Assembly: GCF_900113275.1 (NCBI RefSeq)
Contig: NZ_FOOU01000003.1
Coordinates: 391,237 to 455,236, forward strand
Origin: Neptunomonas qingdaonensis
GTDB lineage: Bacteria; Pseudomonadota; Gammaproteobacteria; Pseudomonadales; Balneatricaceae
DNA length: 64,000 nucleotides
Direction of reading: 5' to 3'
Shown: positions 9,700 through 20,016 of the stretch, piece after piece
Layout: the number at the start of each line of letters is the position of its first letter
Numbering within the stretch: position 1 is the stretch's first letter
Made by a program: the position numbers and the translations under genes
The notes under the pieces: generated by a model
The model's database searches: none
Seen by the model: the letters and a program-made list of their open reading frames with translations, nothing else
What the model was told of the DNA's origin: nothing

Positions 9700-11114
9700 T
9701 GAATCTCTTCAATGCGTTTAAAGAGGCATGGCTTAACCGGGATCAATTGGGTGATAAACATAACATGCGGGAGCTGGCTGCTTTTCTGCCGGCGGCATTA
9801 GAAATACAGGAAACCCCGCCAAACCCGCTGGCTAAATGGATTGGTCGTAGTCTTATATTGTTATTTTGTTTAGCACTACTTTGGGCATATTTTGGTGAAG
9901 TAAACATTGTCGCTACCGCAGAAGGGAAGATAATTCCTAGCTCACGTGTAAAAGTGATACAGCCGATTGAAAAAGCGCTTGTGAAACGAATATTAGTTAA
10001 GGAAGGACAAACGGTAGCCGAAGGTCAGCCTTTGATAGAGTTAGATCGTGTACTCACCGCTTCTGATGAAAAACGTCTTTTGGGCGACTTGCAGAGTGCA
10101 CAGTTACTTCATGCTGTCAGCCAAACCTTGATGGGAATGTTAGATAAACCGGTCCTGAAACAGCGCCAACTGACGGCTAGCCAAGTGAGCTTAAGCGTCA
10201 CGGATACTCTTACCACCTCAAAAGACCAGCGGCTACATAAACGTTTGCTATGGCAGCAATGGCAACAATACCGGGCACAACTGCAAGCCTTTCAAAGCGC
10301 ATTAAGTAAAACTAAAGCGGAGCAAGAGGGCACGCGCGCTATCATTAGTAAACTGACGCAAATACTACCTATTATTACACGTCGTACCGCAAATTTAAAA
10401 AACCTCAACCGTAAGAAATATATTTCTGAAACCGAATATCTGGCATTAGAACAAGAACGTATACAACAAACACAAGATTTAGTGGCAGAACGTCAGCGGC
10501 TTAAACAATTACAAGCGAGCGAATCAGAAATACAGCAGCAGATTAATGGGTATATGGCGCAAACACGTGCAACCCATTTAAACAGTATGGCTGAAACACA
10601 ACAGCAGATTGCTGCCTTGCAGGAAGAGTTGGCAAAAGCAACCGATCTTGATGCCAAGCAAATTTTGTATTCACCCGTATCGGGTCAAGTGCAGGGTCTT
10701 GCTGTTAATACGGTCGGAGGTGTTGTCACTGAAGCCCAACAATTGATGTTAGTTGTTCCGGATGAAGAACATCTCTCGGTTGAGGTCTACCTGCAAAATA
10801 AAGATATTGGTTTCGTCCATGAAACCATGCCTGCTGAAGTAAAAATCCATACGTTTCCATTTACTAAATACGGCATTATTGATGCAAAAGTTATTACCGT
10901 CTCTGATGATGCGAAGGTAGATGAGCAACAAGGACTGATTTATAGCATGCAGCTCATCATGGATAAAAATACTATTTGGGTAGATGGAAAAAATGTGAAG
11001 TTAATTCCGGGTATGGCTGTGACGGCTGAAGTTAAAACAGGTAAGCGCAGGATAATAGAATTTTTCTTAGCACCATTATTACGTTATGGCCAGGAAGGGC
11101 TGAGGGAGCGATAA
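9699..11114 (+). CDS. type I secretion membrane-fusion protein, HlyD-like
   Basis: The periplasmic adaptor that links the ABC exporter to a TolC-type channel. It has a short cytoplasmic N terminus, one membrane helix at about 48-68, a split lipoyl half (VIQPIEKALVKRILVKEGQTVAEGQPLIELD, about 86-115), a long glutamine-rich coiled-coil hairpin (about 140-320), the second lipoyl half (ILYSPVSGQVQGL) and a C-terminal beta-barrel region. At 471 residues it has normal family length. It is coupled to the exporter by a TAATG overlap. Confidence 0.92.
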   Translation: MNLFNAFKEAWLNRDQLGDKHNMRELAAFLPAALEIQETPPNPLAKWIGRSLILLFCLALLWAYFGEVNIVATAEGKIIPSSRVKVIQPIEKALVKRILVKEGQTVAEGQPLIELDRVLTASDEKRLLGDLQSAQLLHAVSQTLMGMLDKPVLKQRQLTASQVSLSVTDTLTTSKDQRLHKRLLWQQWQQYRAQLQAFQSALSKTKAEQEGTRAIISKLTQILPIITRRTANLKNLNRKKYISETEYLALEQERIQQTQDLVAERQRLKQLQASESEIQQQINGYMAQTRATHLNSMAETQQQIAALQEELAKATDLDAKQILYSPVSGQVQGLAVNTVGGVVTEAQQLMLVVPDEEHLSVEVYLQNKDIGFVHETMPAEVKIHTFPFTKYGIIDAKVITVSDDAKVDEQQGLIYSMQLIMDKNTIWVDGKNVKLIPGMAVTAEVKTGKRRIIEFFLAPLLRYGQEGLRER

Positions 11115-11115
11115 C

Positions 11116-11730
11116 ATGATCGGCCTATTATTTATAATACCGCTAGCGATTTATTATTGGGTGGTGTCAACAATAGCAAAAGGTACGTTTCGTTGGGCGC
11201 GTAACCGCGGAAAAAATCCTTGGCTATGGTCCTCATTAATGGCGGTTGCTTTACTGGCTCCTGTTTTTTGGGATTTTATACCTATTCATGTATTGCATAA
11301 ATATAAGTGTGAAACCGAAGCCGGTTTTACTGTGTATAAAACCCCTGAGCAATGGAAGGCGGAGAACCCTGGGGTAGCCAACACATTGGTGCCTACCGTT
11401 AATCCCAAAATCATGAGAAATGGAGATGTGGTAAACCTTGAAATGAATCAGCGTTTTATATGGGAAATTGAGTCTAACCAACCTGTTTGGCATATCTTAT
11501 ATAAAAAAGAAGATCGGATAGTAGATATAAAAAACAAGGAGGTAGTAGCTAAAAGGGTCGACTTTAGGGCTGAGATACGATCGTTAATGCACAGTACTAA
11601 CATTCGTCTACAAGACTATAAAATATGGATGGGAACAGGCCTTTGTTCGAGAAGTGATAAGTCCTCGTGGTTAGTAAATGGTGAATCATTTCTTTCATTT
11701 GAGTCGTTAATTAAGAATTTAAAGGATTAA
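11116..11730 (+). CDS. uncharacterised membrane-anchored protein in the RTX operon
   Basis: A 204-residue protein starting one base after the hlyD-like stop and ending three bases before the RTX gene. Two hydrophobic helices (about 2-20 and 36-55) are followed by a soluble region of about 150 residues containing KYKCETEAGFTVYKTPEQW and a few more cysteines. I do not recognise a characterised family. Its tight packing between exporter and substrate suggests a role in secretion, folding or protection from the RTX lipase-like domain, but this is inference from position only. Confidence 0.8.
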   Translation: MIGLLFIIPLAIYYWVVSTIAKGTFRWARNRGKNPWLWSSLMAVALLAPVFWDFIPIHVLHKYKCETEAGFTVYKTPEQWKAENPGVANTLVPTVNPKIMRNGDVVNLEMNQRFIWEIESNQPVWHILYKKEDRIVDIKNKEVVAKRVDFRAEIRSLMHSTNIRLQDYKIWMGTGLCSRSDKSSWLVNGESFLSFESLIKNLKD

Positions 11731-11733
11731 ATT

Positions 11734-14700
11734 ATGGACATTAAGACAGCATACAATCATGCATTGTTAGCCGAAGCGGCTTATGCTGATTTATGGGATG
11801 AAGCTGCTAATAAAACAGTTACAAGTGTTGATAAAGTTAAAGCCGCTTTATTAGCCGTAACAAGTCCTCTTAGTGAAACCCAAATAGATGAGTTCTTAAA
11901 TGACTGGGAAGTCGTGAGCCACCAGGCGAATACCGCATCAGGCTTTTCGGCTACTTTGTTTAAAAATAAACATACTCAAGAATATGTCTTTGCTAACAGA
12001 GGTACTGAACTAGAGACATTAAGTGAAAAATTAAACGATGTTTTATTCGCTGATCTGTTAGGCATTGGGCGGTCGGGGATTGCGACTTCTCAAGCATTTG
12101 ATATGTATCGTTATTTCAAAAAACTGCAAACGCCAGTGGGCATGCCTGTTGATTATTCATTTTTCGCAGACATACTAAAACTATCTATAGGGTTGTTCCC
12201 AGATGATGTTGGTATTGGTGCTCTAGCTAATGTGGATCAGGTTTCTACAGCAGGGCACAGTTTAGGCGGGCACTTGTCATCGCTACTCTCGATATTTTTT
12301 TCAGACACCGTTAATAACTTATCTACCTATAACGGAGCCGGATTGGGAGGAGGCGCATTAGAGGTTGTTGATAGGATACAGCAGTTGCTAGGTGGCGAAA
12401 TGTTCTCTTTTTCAGAGGATGAAGGAGTCCAGTATTATGCCGAGGTGGGTAAGGAGTTAACAGCAGGACTTGGTGTTTCTATCGGTGATCCCACTCCCGT
12501 GTTTATAGAAGCGCAACCATTAGATTTTTTAAATCACAGCGTTAGTTTATTAGTAGACTCGTTAGCCGTATCTCAAATATTATCTTTGATAGACCCTACG
12601 CTTAACCAAAAGGGTATTAATAACTATCTGGAAATGGCGGCATCCAAACCAGCAGAAAGTTTAGAAAAAATAGTGAATGCGATAGGCGATTTGCTAGGAG
12701 ACGGAGGAACTATTGTTTCAACAGATGACCGTGAAGAGTTGCATGCACGTATAAAATTAATTACTGAAAAACTACTGATTCAACCCCATGTTGAAAACCC
12801 ACAGCTCAAGCCAGAGTATCAAGGGCTAAGCATCGTTAACATAAACACGATTTCTGATGCAGCAGCTGATAATTCAACAGCAGGGCTTGCCTATCGCTAT
12901 GCTTTAGACAACCTTAATCCATTTGCCGTTACGGGGAGTGAGTCGCTTTACAGCAAGCATAGTGATTTAGCCGCAGAGAATTTTTCTGAGCAATACCTGC
13001 AAGACAGAGCTCAATTGCTAACCTATCTGAATATACAAAGAACGACAGATAATTCTGCGACGCTAATAGGCGCAGAGCTTTCTACTTATAAAGATTTTGA
13101 TTCGGATACATTGGTACATGTTGCTGGAGCCTCTCATGCGGCGTCTATATCAAAACAATACCTGTTTGGCTCCAGTGATGCCGATACCCTTTCAGGGCTG
13201 GATAATGACGACCACCTTTTTGGTGGGGCTGATAACGATACCCTTAAAGGAAATGCAGGTCATGATTATCTTGAAGGTGGCAAGGGTGCTGACCGCTTAG
13301 AAGGCGGTGATGATTTTGATACGTATTTTGCAGATGATTCCGATGTGATTTCTGATTCAGATCATAAGGGCGCCGTTAGGCTTAACAATGTAGTACTTAC
13401 CGGTGGTATCAGAAAAGAGGGAGATCCGGTCAATCAGTATACAAGCGCTGATGGTCAGTTTATCTATCTGCTTAATGAAGACAGACTGACTGTTAATGGC
13501 GGTTTAGTCATCGAGAACTACGATAAAAATAAACAATCGTTAAATATCACGCTCTCTGATATCACACCTGTTTCATCTACTACTAACACAATCAGCCTGA
13601 GCAGTGATAAAGATAATACGTACATGACTGAGGATGAAGGCACGGCCGCCGATGAGCTGATTTTAGGGTTTGCGGGGGATGATGTGCTAGTTGGTAATGC
13701 AGGTGCTGACCACATTAAAGGTGGCACTGGTAACGATCAATTATGGGGTGGCGGATATAGTTCAAACTTCGGGATGGCTGATAGTGTAAACATTCTGGAA
13801 GGTGGTGCGGGTTATGATCACCTCTATGGTGGAGAAGGAGCCGATTATATGTTTGCTTCTTTAGCCGCGGATCTTCTGACGGTAGTGCAAAATGCAACCA
13901 ATCTGGAAACATCCAAGGATGTTTTGTCAGGATTCGGCGGCGATGATTACATCGTAGGGAATAGTGGCAGAAACCTGATCCATGGTGGTGCCGGTAAAGA
14001 TACTTTATATGGCGGGGCAGGGGATGACTTTATTACTGGAGATCTGGAGGCTGTAGGTTATGACGATTGGGATATGCACTGGACAGAGGGACATCATACC
14101 ATTGTGCGAGGAGTCATTTTTGATGATAGTCCACTATTGTCAGATGCCGATTATATTGATTTAGGCGATGGCAATGATGTTGGTAATGGCGGCGGTGGTA
14201 ATGATCTCATCTTGGGCGGATTAGGTGATGATTATATTCTCGGTGACTCAATTGGTTTTAATTATATTATTAAGTTTGCATTAGGGCGTGAAGAGACACC
14301 GCCGGTTTTTCGTTATGGCAATGACTTTATTGAAGCAGGTAAAGGTAATGATAAAGTGTATGGCTCAGCCGGAAGCGACGTTGTATATGGCGGCGAAGGT
14401 GATGATTATATCCATGGTGATGCCAGTGCTGAAAAAGATATCAATGGCATTGCTAACCTTGATTATGAATACCATGGCAATGATGTCCTTTACGGTGACA
14501 GCGGCAACGACACGCTTATAGGTGGGGGTGGTAGTGACACCCTGTATGGAGGCGACGGTAACGATAACTTGTCGGGTGGTAATGATGTGGATTACCTCTA
14601 CGGCGGAGCAGGAACTGACACTCTTGATGGTGGCGAAGGAGCGACTTTTTCCGATGGTGGATCCGGTAGAGATGTATTTGTTTATCAGATAGGGGCTGAA

Positions 14701-17700
14701 ACGCTAACCATTAATGATGTTGATAAATGGAACTCCATTAACGTTGTTGGCGAAGTAACGGGTATTAACCTTGTCTTATCCAATGATAATTTAATTATAA
14801 AGTTTAACGGTAATTCAGAGAGCAATATTCTGATAACAAACATGGATCATAAATCGACATATGATAGCGCGATTATAAACTCCATTTTTTATAATGGTAT
14901 TAATCATACTATTACTGAGATTTTAAATGAGACAGATGTTATGGGCTCTGAAAAATCTGATGTGTTGAATACAATCGATGTAACCACATTCAGCTCGCAA
15001 AGCGAAGAGTCTGTTAATACTGCTGAGGATGTCTTATCAGATAGCCTTTCTGGCGAAAATACATCGCTGGATATAGGAGGGGGTAGCGGCGGTGGATTTG
15101 AATATACGCCGGGTTTTGAGTTATATCAAAGCGGCTCTGTCTCAAATATCAATAGAGGTACTCGTTTTTATGGGTATGGCGGCGATGACATCATAAATGC
15201 TGGTAATGGTGACGATTTACTAGAGGGTGGTGATGGCGCGGATTCTCTTTATGGGGGAGGAGGAAACGACCGGATAGTCGGTGGGGCCCTTGACGGAAGT
15301 TCAGCAGAAGGCGACAACGATGTTGCTTATGGTGGCGCAGGGGACGATGTTGTCATAGGAGCAGCAGGAGATGACCGCCTGTATGGTGGTGAAGGTGACG
15401 ACCAGCTTCAAGGGGATTTTTATTCCTATGGTGAAGCCCATCTACCTAGCGAGCAGCACGGAAACGACTTCCTCTTTGGGGGAGCAGGGAACGATAAGCT
15501 CCTGGGGCACTCTGGTGACGATACGCTTTCAGGAGGCTATGGTACTGATGAACTGATCGGCGGTAATGGCAATGATGTTTTAAATGGGGGGCACGGAAGC
15601 GGAGATTTTTTGCAAGGAGATAGCGGCAATGACATCTACCTGTTTGCAAAAGGAGACGGAGATACGTCAATTTATAATCTGGATTGGGGTGTCGATAGCG
15701 TTGATAAATTGGAGTTTGTTGGAGAGATAGGTGTCAATGACGTAAAAGTAACTCGGATTATGGATCATTTGGTTTTCACCATAAATAGCACGGGTGAAGA
15801 GGTCACTATACTAGGACACTATAGAGACCAGTTTCGTGGATGGTCAGCAACGCCAGTAAAGTATGCTAATGGCATTGATCAAGTCCAGTTTGCTGACGGC
15901 ACTGTGTGGGATGCCAAGAATATTTTTCATGATCTTTTTACTACTATAGTGGGTATCGATGGGAATAATACCCTCACCGGCGGTGATGGTAATAATGTGA
16001 TTAGGGGCGGCTCAGGTAATGATTGGCTCATTGGTGGCCTCGGCAGTGATACCTTTCTATTTGGTTTAGGCGACGGCAATGACAAAATCACCTGGAAAGA
16101 AAAGTTTAGTTTTTATGAAGAGCAAGGCGCTGTTGAAACGCTTCAATTTTTAACAGGTATAACTGCCAGCGATATACGAGCTACCCGTGAAGGAGTGGGC
16201 CTTCTACTGACAGTCGTCTCTAGCGGTGAAACTGTCATGCTGGATAGTTACTTTGCCCCAGATGCTTTTGATCAAAATAGTATTTCAGTCGAGTTTGAAG
16301 ACGGTTCTGTTTTTGATGGTGAAGTTCATTATGAAGGCGATGATTATTTAGTTGGAAGCCACTTAAGGGATGTCATCAGCGGCAAGGGAGGAGATGACCA
16401 GATCATGGGCGGTAAAGGTGATGATGATCTGAGTGGCGGAGAGGGTAATGATGAGCTTTACGGAGATAGTGGTAATGATGCGTTAAGTGGCGGGCTCGGC
16501 AATGATTATTTATCGGGCGGGAGTGGCGATGATCGCTTATGGGGTGGAGATGGCAATGATACGCTCCGCGGTGGCTCTGGAGATGATTTACTAGAGGGTG
16601 GCAATGGAGATGATGCATACGAGTATGGAAGAGCAGACGGGAATATAACCATTGTTGAAGAAAATGGTTTAAATACAGAAGTTTTAAAATTTCTTGATGG
16701 TATTAAACCAGACGAATTGTTTTTAAAGCGTAATAGTGAAGATCTCCTTATAGACTTCCAAGGGAGCTCAATTGCAATCGATGGTTTCTTTGATTCTGGA
16801 TTCAATATCACGTTTATGGATGGTACGGCCTGGAATGTAGAAGATGTCATTAATCATCTGGATGTTATTAATTATAAACCGCAAGCTAATGATGACAGCC
16901 TTTCTTATAGTATAAATTCTGGTGAAAGTACTAACATTGATGTTCAGGATATATTGGCTAACGATACAGATTCTGATGGCGATACTTTGAATGTTATTTC
17001 TGTAAATTCACGTTCTGGAAGTGTTTCTTTAAACGAAGCGGGAAATAATATTCACTACATAGCGGATAACGATTATTCGGGCGATGCAAAAGTACATTAC
17101 ACTATTTCTGATGGAAATGGTGGGCTCTCTGATGGGACTATTGTTATCAGCGTTAAGAACGTGATTAGCGGAACTGAACAGGCAGAGCAGTTAGTCGGAA
17201 ATGGCCGGGCTGATTATATATACGGGTATGCCGGCAACGATGTCATATTTGCATTTAGCGGTGACGATGAGCTTTACGGTGGTGCTGGTAATGATCAGCT
17301 TTATGGTGGGAATGGTTCCGGCAACGATAGCGGTGATGACCTTCTTATAGGGGGTGACGGTAACGATACTCTCAGGGGGGAAGATGGACAAGACTTCTTG
17401 CAGGGAGGCGCTGGTAATGATCACTATTACTATAGCGCGGGTGATGGCGTAGATGTCATTGATAATGCCGGAGGCGGCGCTGACTGGATTTTACTCAATG
17501 GGGGGATAACTCGTCAGCGGCTGTCGTTTTCGCAGTCGGGTGATGACCTGGTAATTCGCCTGGATAATGATGAAAATCAGCAAATAACTGTGCTAAAGCA
17601 TTTTTTAGGCGGGGACTATGCGATCAGTTATGTTCAACCTTCAGATGGTGGCTATGCGATCAGTGCCAGTGAGATAGCGGGAATGTTTTCAAGTAGTACT

Positions 17701-19203
17701 AGTGATTCTGAAAGCTCTGCGTCTGATAACCCTGCTTCAAATGACTCTGCTTCAAATGACTCTGCTTCTGATACATCTACCGGAGAAGGAGCTGACACTT
17801 CTGCCGAGACTGATACGGGCTTTGCTGAAACAAGCACAGGTTTAACGAGTGATAGCGGTATTGTTTTTGCTGTTAATATTGATGGGAATGATGCCTTAGT
17901 CGGCGATGCCACACATGATGTATTAGTGGCGGGTAAAGGCGATGATACGTTATCCGGTTTGACAGGTGATGATCGCTTGATGGGTGGGGCAGGTAGCGAT
18001 GTGTATATTATTGGCGCCAATAACGGCAGCGACACAATAGTTGATACAGAGGGAGTAAATATCATTCGCTTTGTCGACGGCCTCGGTTTTAATGATGTGG
18101 CAAGCGGTTTGATGAGTTCCGGTGAGGATCTTATTTTGCGCATTGGTAGCAATGGCGATCAAGTACGCATCGAAAACTTTTTTGCCGTTGCTAATACTTT
18201 TGAGAAGCTGGAGTTTGAAAGTGGGGGTGAATTAACGGCCACGCAATTGTATGCAGCTTTTGGAAAAACCGCTCCAGTGGCAACAGTGCTTTCAGGAAAA
18301 GAATTTTTTGCTAATGGTAAAGATAATTCACTGATGGCAGGTGATGGTAACGATATCTTATTAGCTGGGGCCGGTGATGACGCCTTGCAAGGGGGAGGAG
18401 GCGATGATCAACTCTTTGGAGGTGCCGGCAACGATACGTACATTATTGGTTCAAATAGTGGTAAAGATAAGGTTATTGATACACAAGGACTTAATGTTAT
18501 CCGCTTTATTGACGGTATCAGCTTTAATGATGTGGCAAGCGGACTCATGAGCTCCGGAGATGACCTTATACTTCGTATCGCCAGTGACGGTGATCAGGTC
18601 TGTATCGAAAACTTTTTTGCCGTTGCCAACACCTTTGAAAAACTTGAATTTGAAAGTGGCGGTGAATTAACAGCCGCACAGCTATATGGCGCTTTTGGTA
18701 GAACAACGCCGACAGCGACCGTAACGATAACCGATGCACTAAGTAGTCGAAATATCCTGGGAGATGATGCTGATAATACTTTGATGAGTGGTGCAGGTGA
18801 TGATTTTTTATCGGGTGGCGAAGGCAGTGATACCTATGTCTTTAATGCAGGCTTTGGTGTGGATACACTCGAAAATCTTGATACTCAACCTGGCGATGTC
18901 GATTTGGCAAGGTTTGAGGGGGTTAATTTTGAAGATCTTTGGCTTAGCCGTAACGAAGATCACTTACAGATAGATGTGGCAGGAACTGATAATCAGGTAA
19001 CTGTTAGTCACTGGTACGCAGGGAGCGATTACCAGCTGGACCAGATTGAAGTAGGTCCTGCAGTACTTCTGAATAATCAAGTAGACCAGTTGGTATCGGC
19101 GATGGCTGCTTACGATGTGCCTGGTGGCGCCGGTAATGTGATACCCCAGGATACAAAAGATAACTTACAACTTGTGTTAGCTGAAAGTTGGCAGGTAGGT
19201 TAG
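11734..19203 (+). CDS. giant RTX protein with N-terminal lipase-like domain
   Basis: A 2489-residue protein without signal peptide, probably secreted by the adjacent type I system. Residues about 1-330 form an alpha/beta-hydrolase of class 3 lipase type, with the nucleophile in GHSLGG (Ser176). Many blocks of glycine/aspartate-rich calcium-binding nonapeptides follow (GGxGxDxxx; roughly 472-530, 642-985, 1145-1300, 1415-1450, 1535-1630, 1815-1905, 2050-2370). They are interleaved with haemolysin-type calcium-binding-related modules (pattern DLILRI...V.IENFF). A cadherin-like/VCBS-type domain lies at about 1715-1805, a Ser/Asp-rich linker at about 1986-2040, and two near-identical 145-residue modules at about 2080-2375. 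The C terminus, with QVDQLVSAMAAY, resembles type I secretion ends. A secreted lipase, phospholipase or toxin fits; the substrate is unknown. Confidence 0.92.
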   Translation: MDIKTAYNHALLAEAAYADLWDEAANKTVTSVDKVKAALLAVTSPLSETQIDEFLNDWEVVSHQANTASGFSATLFKNKHTQEYVFANRGTELETLSEKLNDVLFADLLGIGRSGIATSQAFDMYRYFKKLQTPVGMPVDYSFFADILKLSIGLFPDDVGIGALANVDQVSTAGHSLGGHLSSLLSIFFSDTVNNLSTYNGAGLGGGALEVVDRIQQLLGGEMFSFSEDEGVQYYAEVGKELTAGLGVSIGDPTPVFIEAQPLDFLNHSVSLLVDSLAVSQILSLIDPTLNQKGINNYLEMAASKPAESLEKIVNAIGDLLGDGGTIVSTDDREELHARIKLITEKLLIQPHVENPQLKPEYQGLSIVNINTISDAAADNSTAGLAYRYALDNLNPFAVTGSESLYSKHSDLAAENFSEQYLQDRAQLLTYLNIQRTTDNSATLIGAELSTYKDFDSDTLVHVAGASHAASISKQYLFGSSDADTLSGLDNDDHLFGGADNDTLKGNAGHDYLEGGKGADRLEGGDDFDTYFADDSDVISDSDHKGAVRLNNVVLTGGIRKEGDPVNQYTSADGQFIYLLNEDRLTVNGGLVIENYDKNKQSLNITLSDITPVSSTTNTISLSSDKDNTYMTEDEGTAADELILGFAGDDVLVGNAGADHIKGGTGNDQLWGGGYSSNFGMADSVNILEGGAGYDHLYGGEGADYMFASLAADLLTVVQNATNLETSKDVLSGFGGDDYIVGNSGRNLIHGGAGKDTLYGGAGDDFITGDLEAVGYDDWDMHWTEGHHTIVRGVIFDDSPLLSDADYIDLGDGNDVGNGGGGNDLILGGLGDDYILGDSIGFNYIIKFALGREETPPVFRYGNDFIEAGKGNDKVYGSAGSDVVYGGEGDDYIHGDASAEKDINGIANLDYEYHGNDVLYGDSGNDTLIGGGGSDTLYGGDGNDNLSGGNDVDYLYGGAGTDTLDGGEGATFSDGGSGRDVFVYQIGAETLTINDVDKWNSINVVGEVTGINLVLSNDNLIIKFNGNSESNILITNMDHKSTYDSAIINSIFYNGINHTITEILNETDVMGSEKSDVLNTIDVTTFSSQSEESVNTAEDVLSDSLSGENTSLDIGGGSGGGFEYTPGFELYQSGSVSNINRGTRFYGYGGDDIINAGNGDDLLEGGDGADSLYGGGGNDRIVGGALDGSSAEGDNDVAYGGAGDDVVIGAAGDDRLYGGEGDDQLQGDFYSYGEAHLPSEQHGNDFLFGGAGNDKLLGHSGDDTLSGGYGTDELIGGNGNDVLNGGHGSGDFLQGDSGNDIYLFAKGDGDTSIYNLDWGVDSVDKLEFVGEIGVNDVKVTRIMDHLVFTINSTGEEVTILGHYRDQFRGWSATPVKYANGIDQVQFADGTVWDAKNIFHDLFTTIVGIDGNNTLTGGDGNNVIRGGSGNDWLIGGLGSDTFLFGLGDGNDKITWKEKFSFYEEQGAVETLQFLTGITASDIRATREGVGLLLTVVSSGETVMLDSYFAPDAFDQNSISVEFEDGSVFDGEVHYEGDDYLVGSHLRDVISGKGGDDQIMGGKGDDDLSGGEGNDELYGDSGNDALSGGLGNDYLSGGSGDDRLWGGDGNDTLRGGSGDDLLEGGNGDDAYEYGRADGNITIVEENGLNTEVLKFLDGIKPDELFLKRNSEDLLIDFQGSSIAIDGFFDSGFNITFMDGTAWNVEDVINHLDVINYKPQANDDSLSYSINSGESTNIDVQDILANDTDSDGDTLNVISVNSRSGSVSLNEAGNNIHYIADNDYSGDAKVHYTISDGNGGLSDGTIVISVKNVISGTEQAEQLVGNGRADYIYGYAGNDVIFAFSGDDELYGGAGNDQLYGGNGSGNDSGDDLLIGGDGNDTLRGEDGQDFLQGGAGNDHYYYSAGDGVDVIDNAGGGADWILLNGGITRQRLSFSQSGDDLVIRLDNDENQQITVLKHFLGGDYAISYVQPSDGGYAISASEIAGMFSSSTSDSESSASDNPASNDSASNDSASDTSTGEGADTSAETDTGFAETSTGLTSDSGIVFAVNIDGNDALVGDATHDVLVAGKGDDTLSGLTGDDRLMGGAGSDVYIIGANNGSDTIVDTEGVNIIRFVDGLGFNDVASGLMSSGEDLILRIGSNGDQVRIENFFAVANTFEKLEFESGGELTATQLYAAFGKTAPVATVLSGKEFFANGKDNSLMAGDGNDILLAGAGDDALQGGGGDDQLFGGAGNDTYIIGSNSGKDKVIDTQGLNVIRFIDGISFNDVASGLMSSGDDLILRIASDGDQVCIENFFAVANTFEKLEFESGGELTAAQLYGAFGRTTPTATVTITDALSSRNILGDDADNTLMSGAGDDFLSGGEGSDTYVFNAGFGVDTLENLDTQPGDVDLARFEGVNFEDLWLSRNEDHLQIDVAGTDNQVTVSHWYAGSDYQLDQIEVGPAVLLNNQVDQLVSAMAAYDVPGGAGNVIPQDTKDNLQLVLAESWQVG

Positions 19204-19248
19204 GTCTTTGCATTGAAGGAATGTAATAGAAGAAATTGCAGTAATTAA

Positions 19249-19275
19249 TAGGGGGCCTTGTTAGGCCCCTTTTGG
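19249..19275 (+). terminator. terminator of the RTX operon
   Basis: The stem GGGGCC / GGCCCC with loop TTGTTA is followed by TTTT. It lies 46 bases after the RTX stop, directly against the end of the convergent TlpA-like gene. Confidence 0.75.
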
Positions 19276-19773
19276 TTAGTTAGCCAGCTCTGCTTCAATC
19301 AGCTTAGTTTGAGCAGGCTCTAGCCAGTCGCGCTCACCCAAAAAGGTCATCACGCTACGGCCTTCTTTATTTAACAGGAAACTCATCGGCAAGCCGCGTA
19401 TGCCAAGTGTCATAAAGGAGGCACCGCGTATATCTAATAAAATAGGAAAGGTGATATCTCTTTCCAGCAAAAACGCCTCAACTGATTCGCTATCTTCACC
19501 TGCATTGATGGCAACAACTTCAAAATCCTGTCCTGCATATTTTTGTCTTAGCTTTTCCATAGAGGGCATCTCTTTTACACAGGGCGGGCACCATGTCGCC
19601 CAGAAGTTAAGCAAAACGACTTTGCCGCGAAACTCAGTCATGCTGACGTCCCGGCCTTCTAAATCTGGGAAGGTGAGTTCGCTGAACATCATGCTGTCAT
19701 CCGCGTAAGTGTGGCTGGCGCCTAAGCTGGAGAGCAATAGTAAAAAGCTGAATAAAACAGGTCGAATAATCAT
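19276..19773 (-). CDS. TlpA-family thiol:disulfide reductase
   Basis: A periplasmic thioredoxin-like protein of 165 residues. It has a signal peptide at residues 1-24 (hydrophobic SFLLLLSSLGASHTYA) and the redox motif WATWCPPCVKEMP (about 56-68) in a TlpA/ResA-like fold. RGLPMSFLLNKEG contains the cis-proline of the thioredoxin fold. Such proteins reduce disulfides, often during cytochrome c maturation, but no partner genes adjoin it. It is convergent with the RTX gene. Confidence 0.88.
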   Translation of the reverse strand: MIIRPVLFSFLLLLSSLGASHTYADDSMMFSELTFPDLEGRDVSMTEFRGKVVLLNFWATWCPPCVKEMPSMEKLRQKYAGQDFEVVAINAGEDSESVEAFLLERDITFPILLDIRGASFMTLGIRGLPMSFLLNKEGRSVMTFLGERDWLEPAQTKLIEAELAN

Positions 19774-20016
19774 GATGTCTCTCCGGTTAATGAAAAAAGC
19801 TTATATAGGGTAGAGCTGTTGGCTTGTGGATTGGTTCAATACAAGAGCCCAATATAAAGGCTCAATACCAGAGCTCAGTGCAACGCTCATCTGGCAGTGC
19901 CAAGCTGTCGATATTACTTTGTTTTTGTACTTTTTGAGTAGCTTAAAAAATTGCAGTATGGCATAAACAACCTGAATGAAAGACGATTTGTTGAACAGAA
20001 CTAATAAGGAAGAGAA

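Noticed and set aside
17652..18152. 166-residue minus-strand frame inside the RTX gene (and others at 16403-16850 and 17191-17424)
   Set aside because: Antisense reading of repetitive Gly/Asp codons gives long open frames without a ribosome site or recognisable product.
13160..18450. CRISPR-like repeats
   Set aside because: The repeats are in-frame, degenerate glycine/aspartate nonapeptides of the RTX protein with no constant spacer length.
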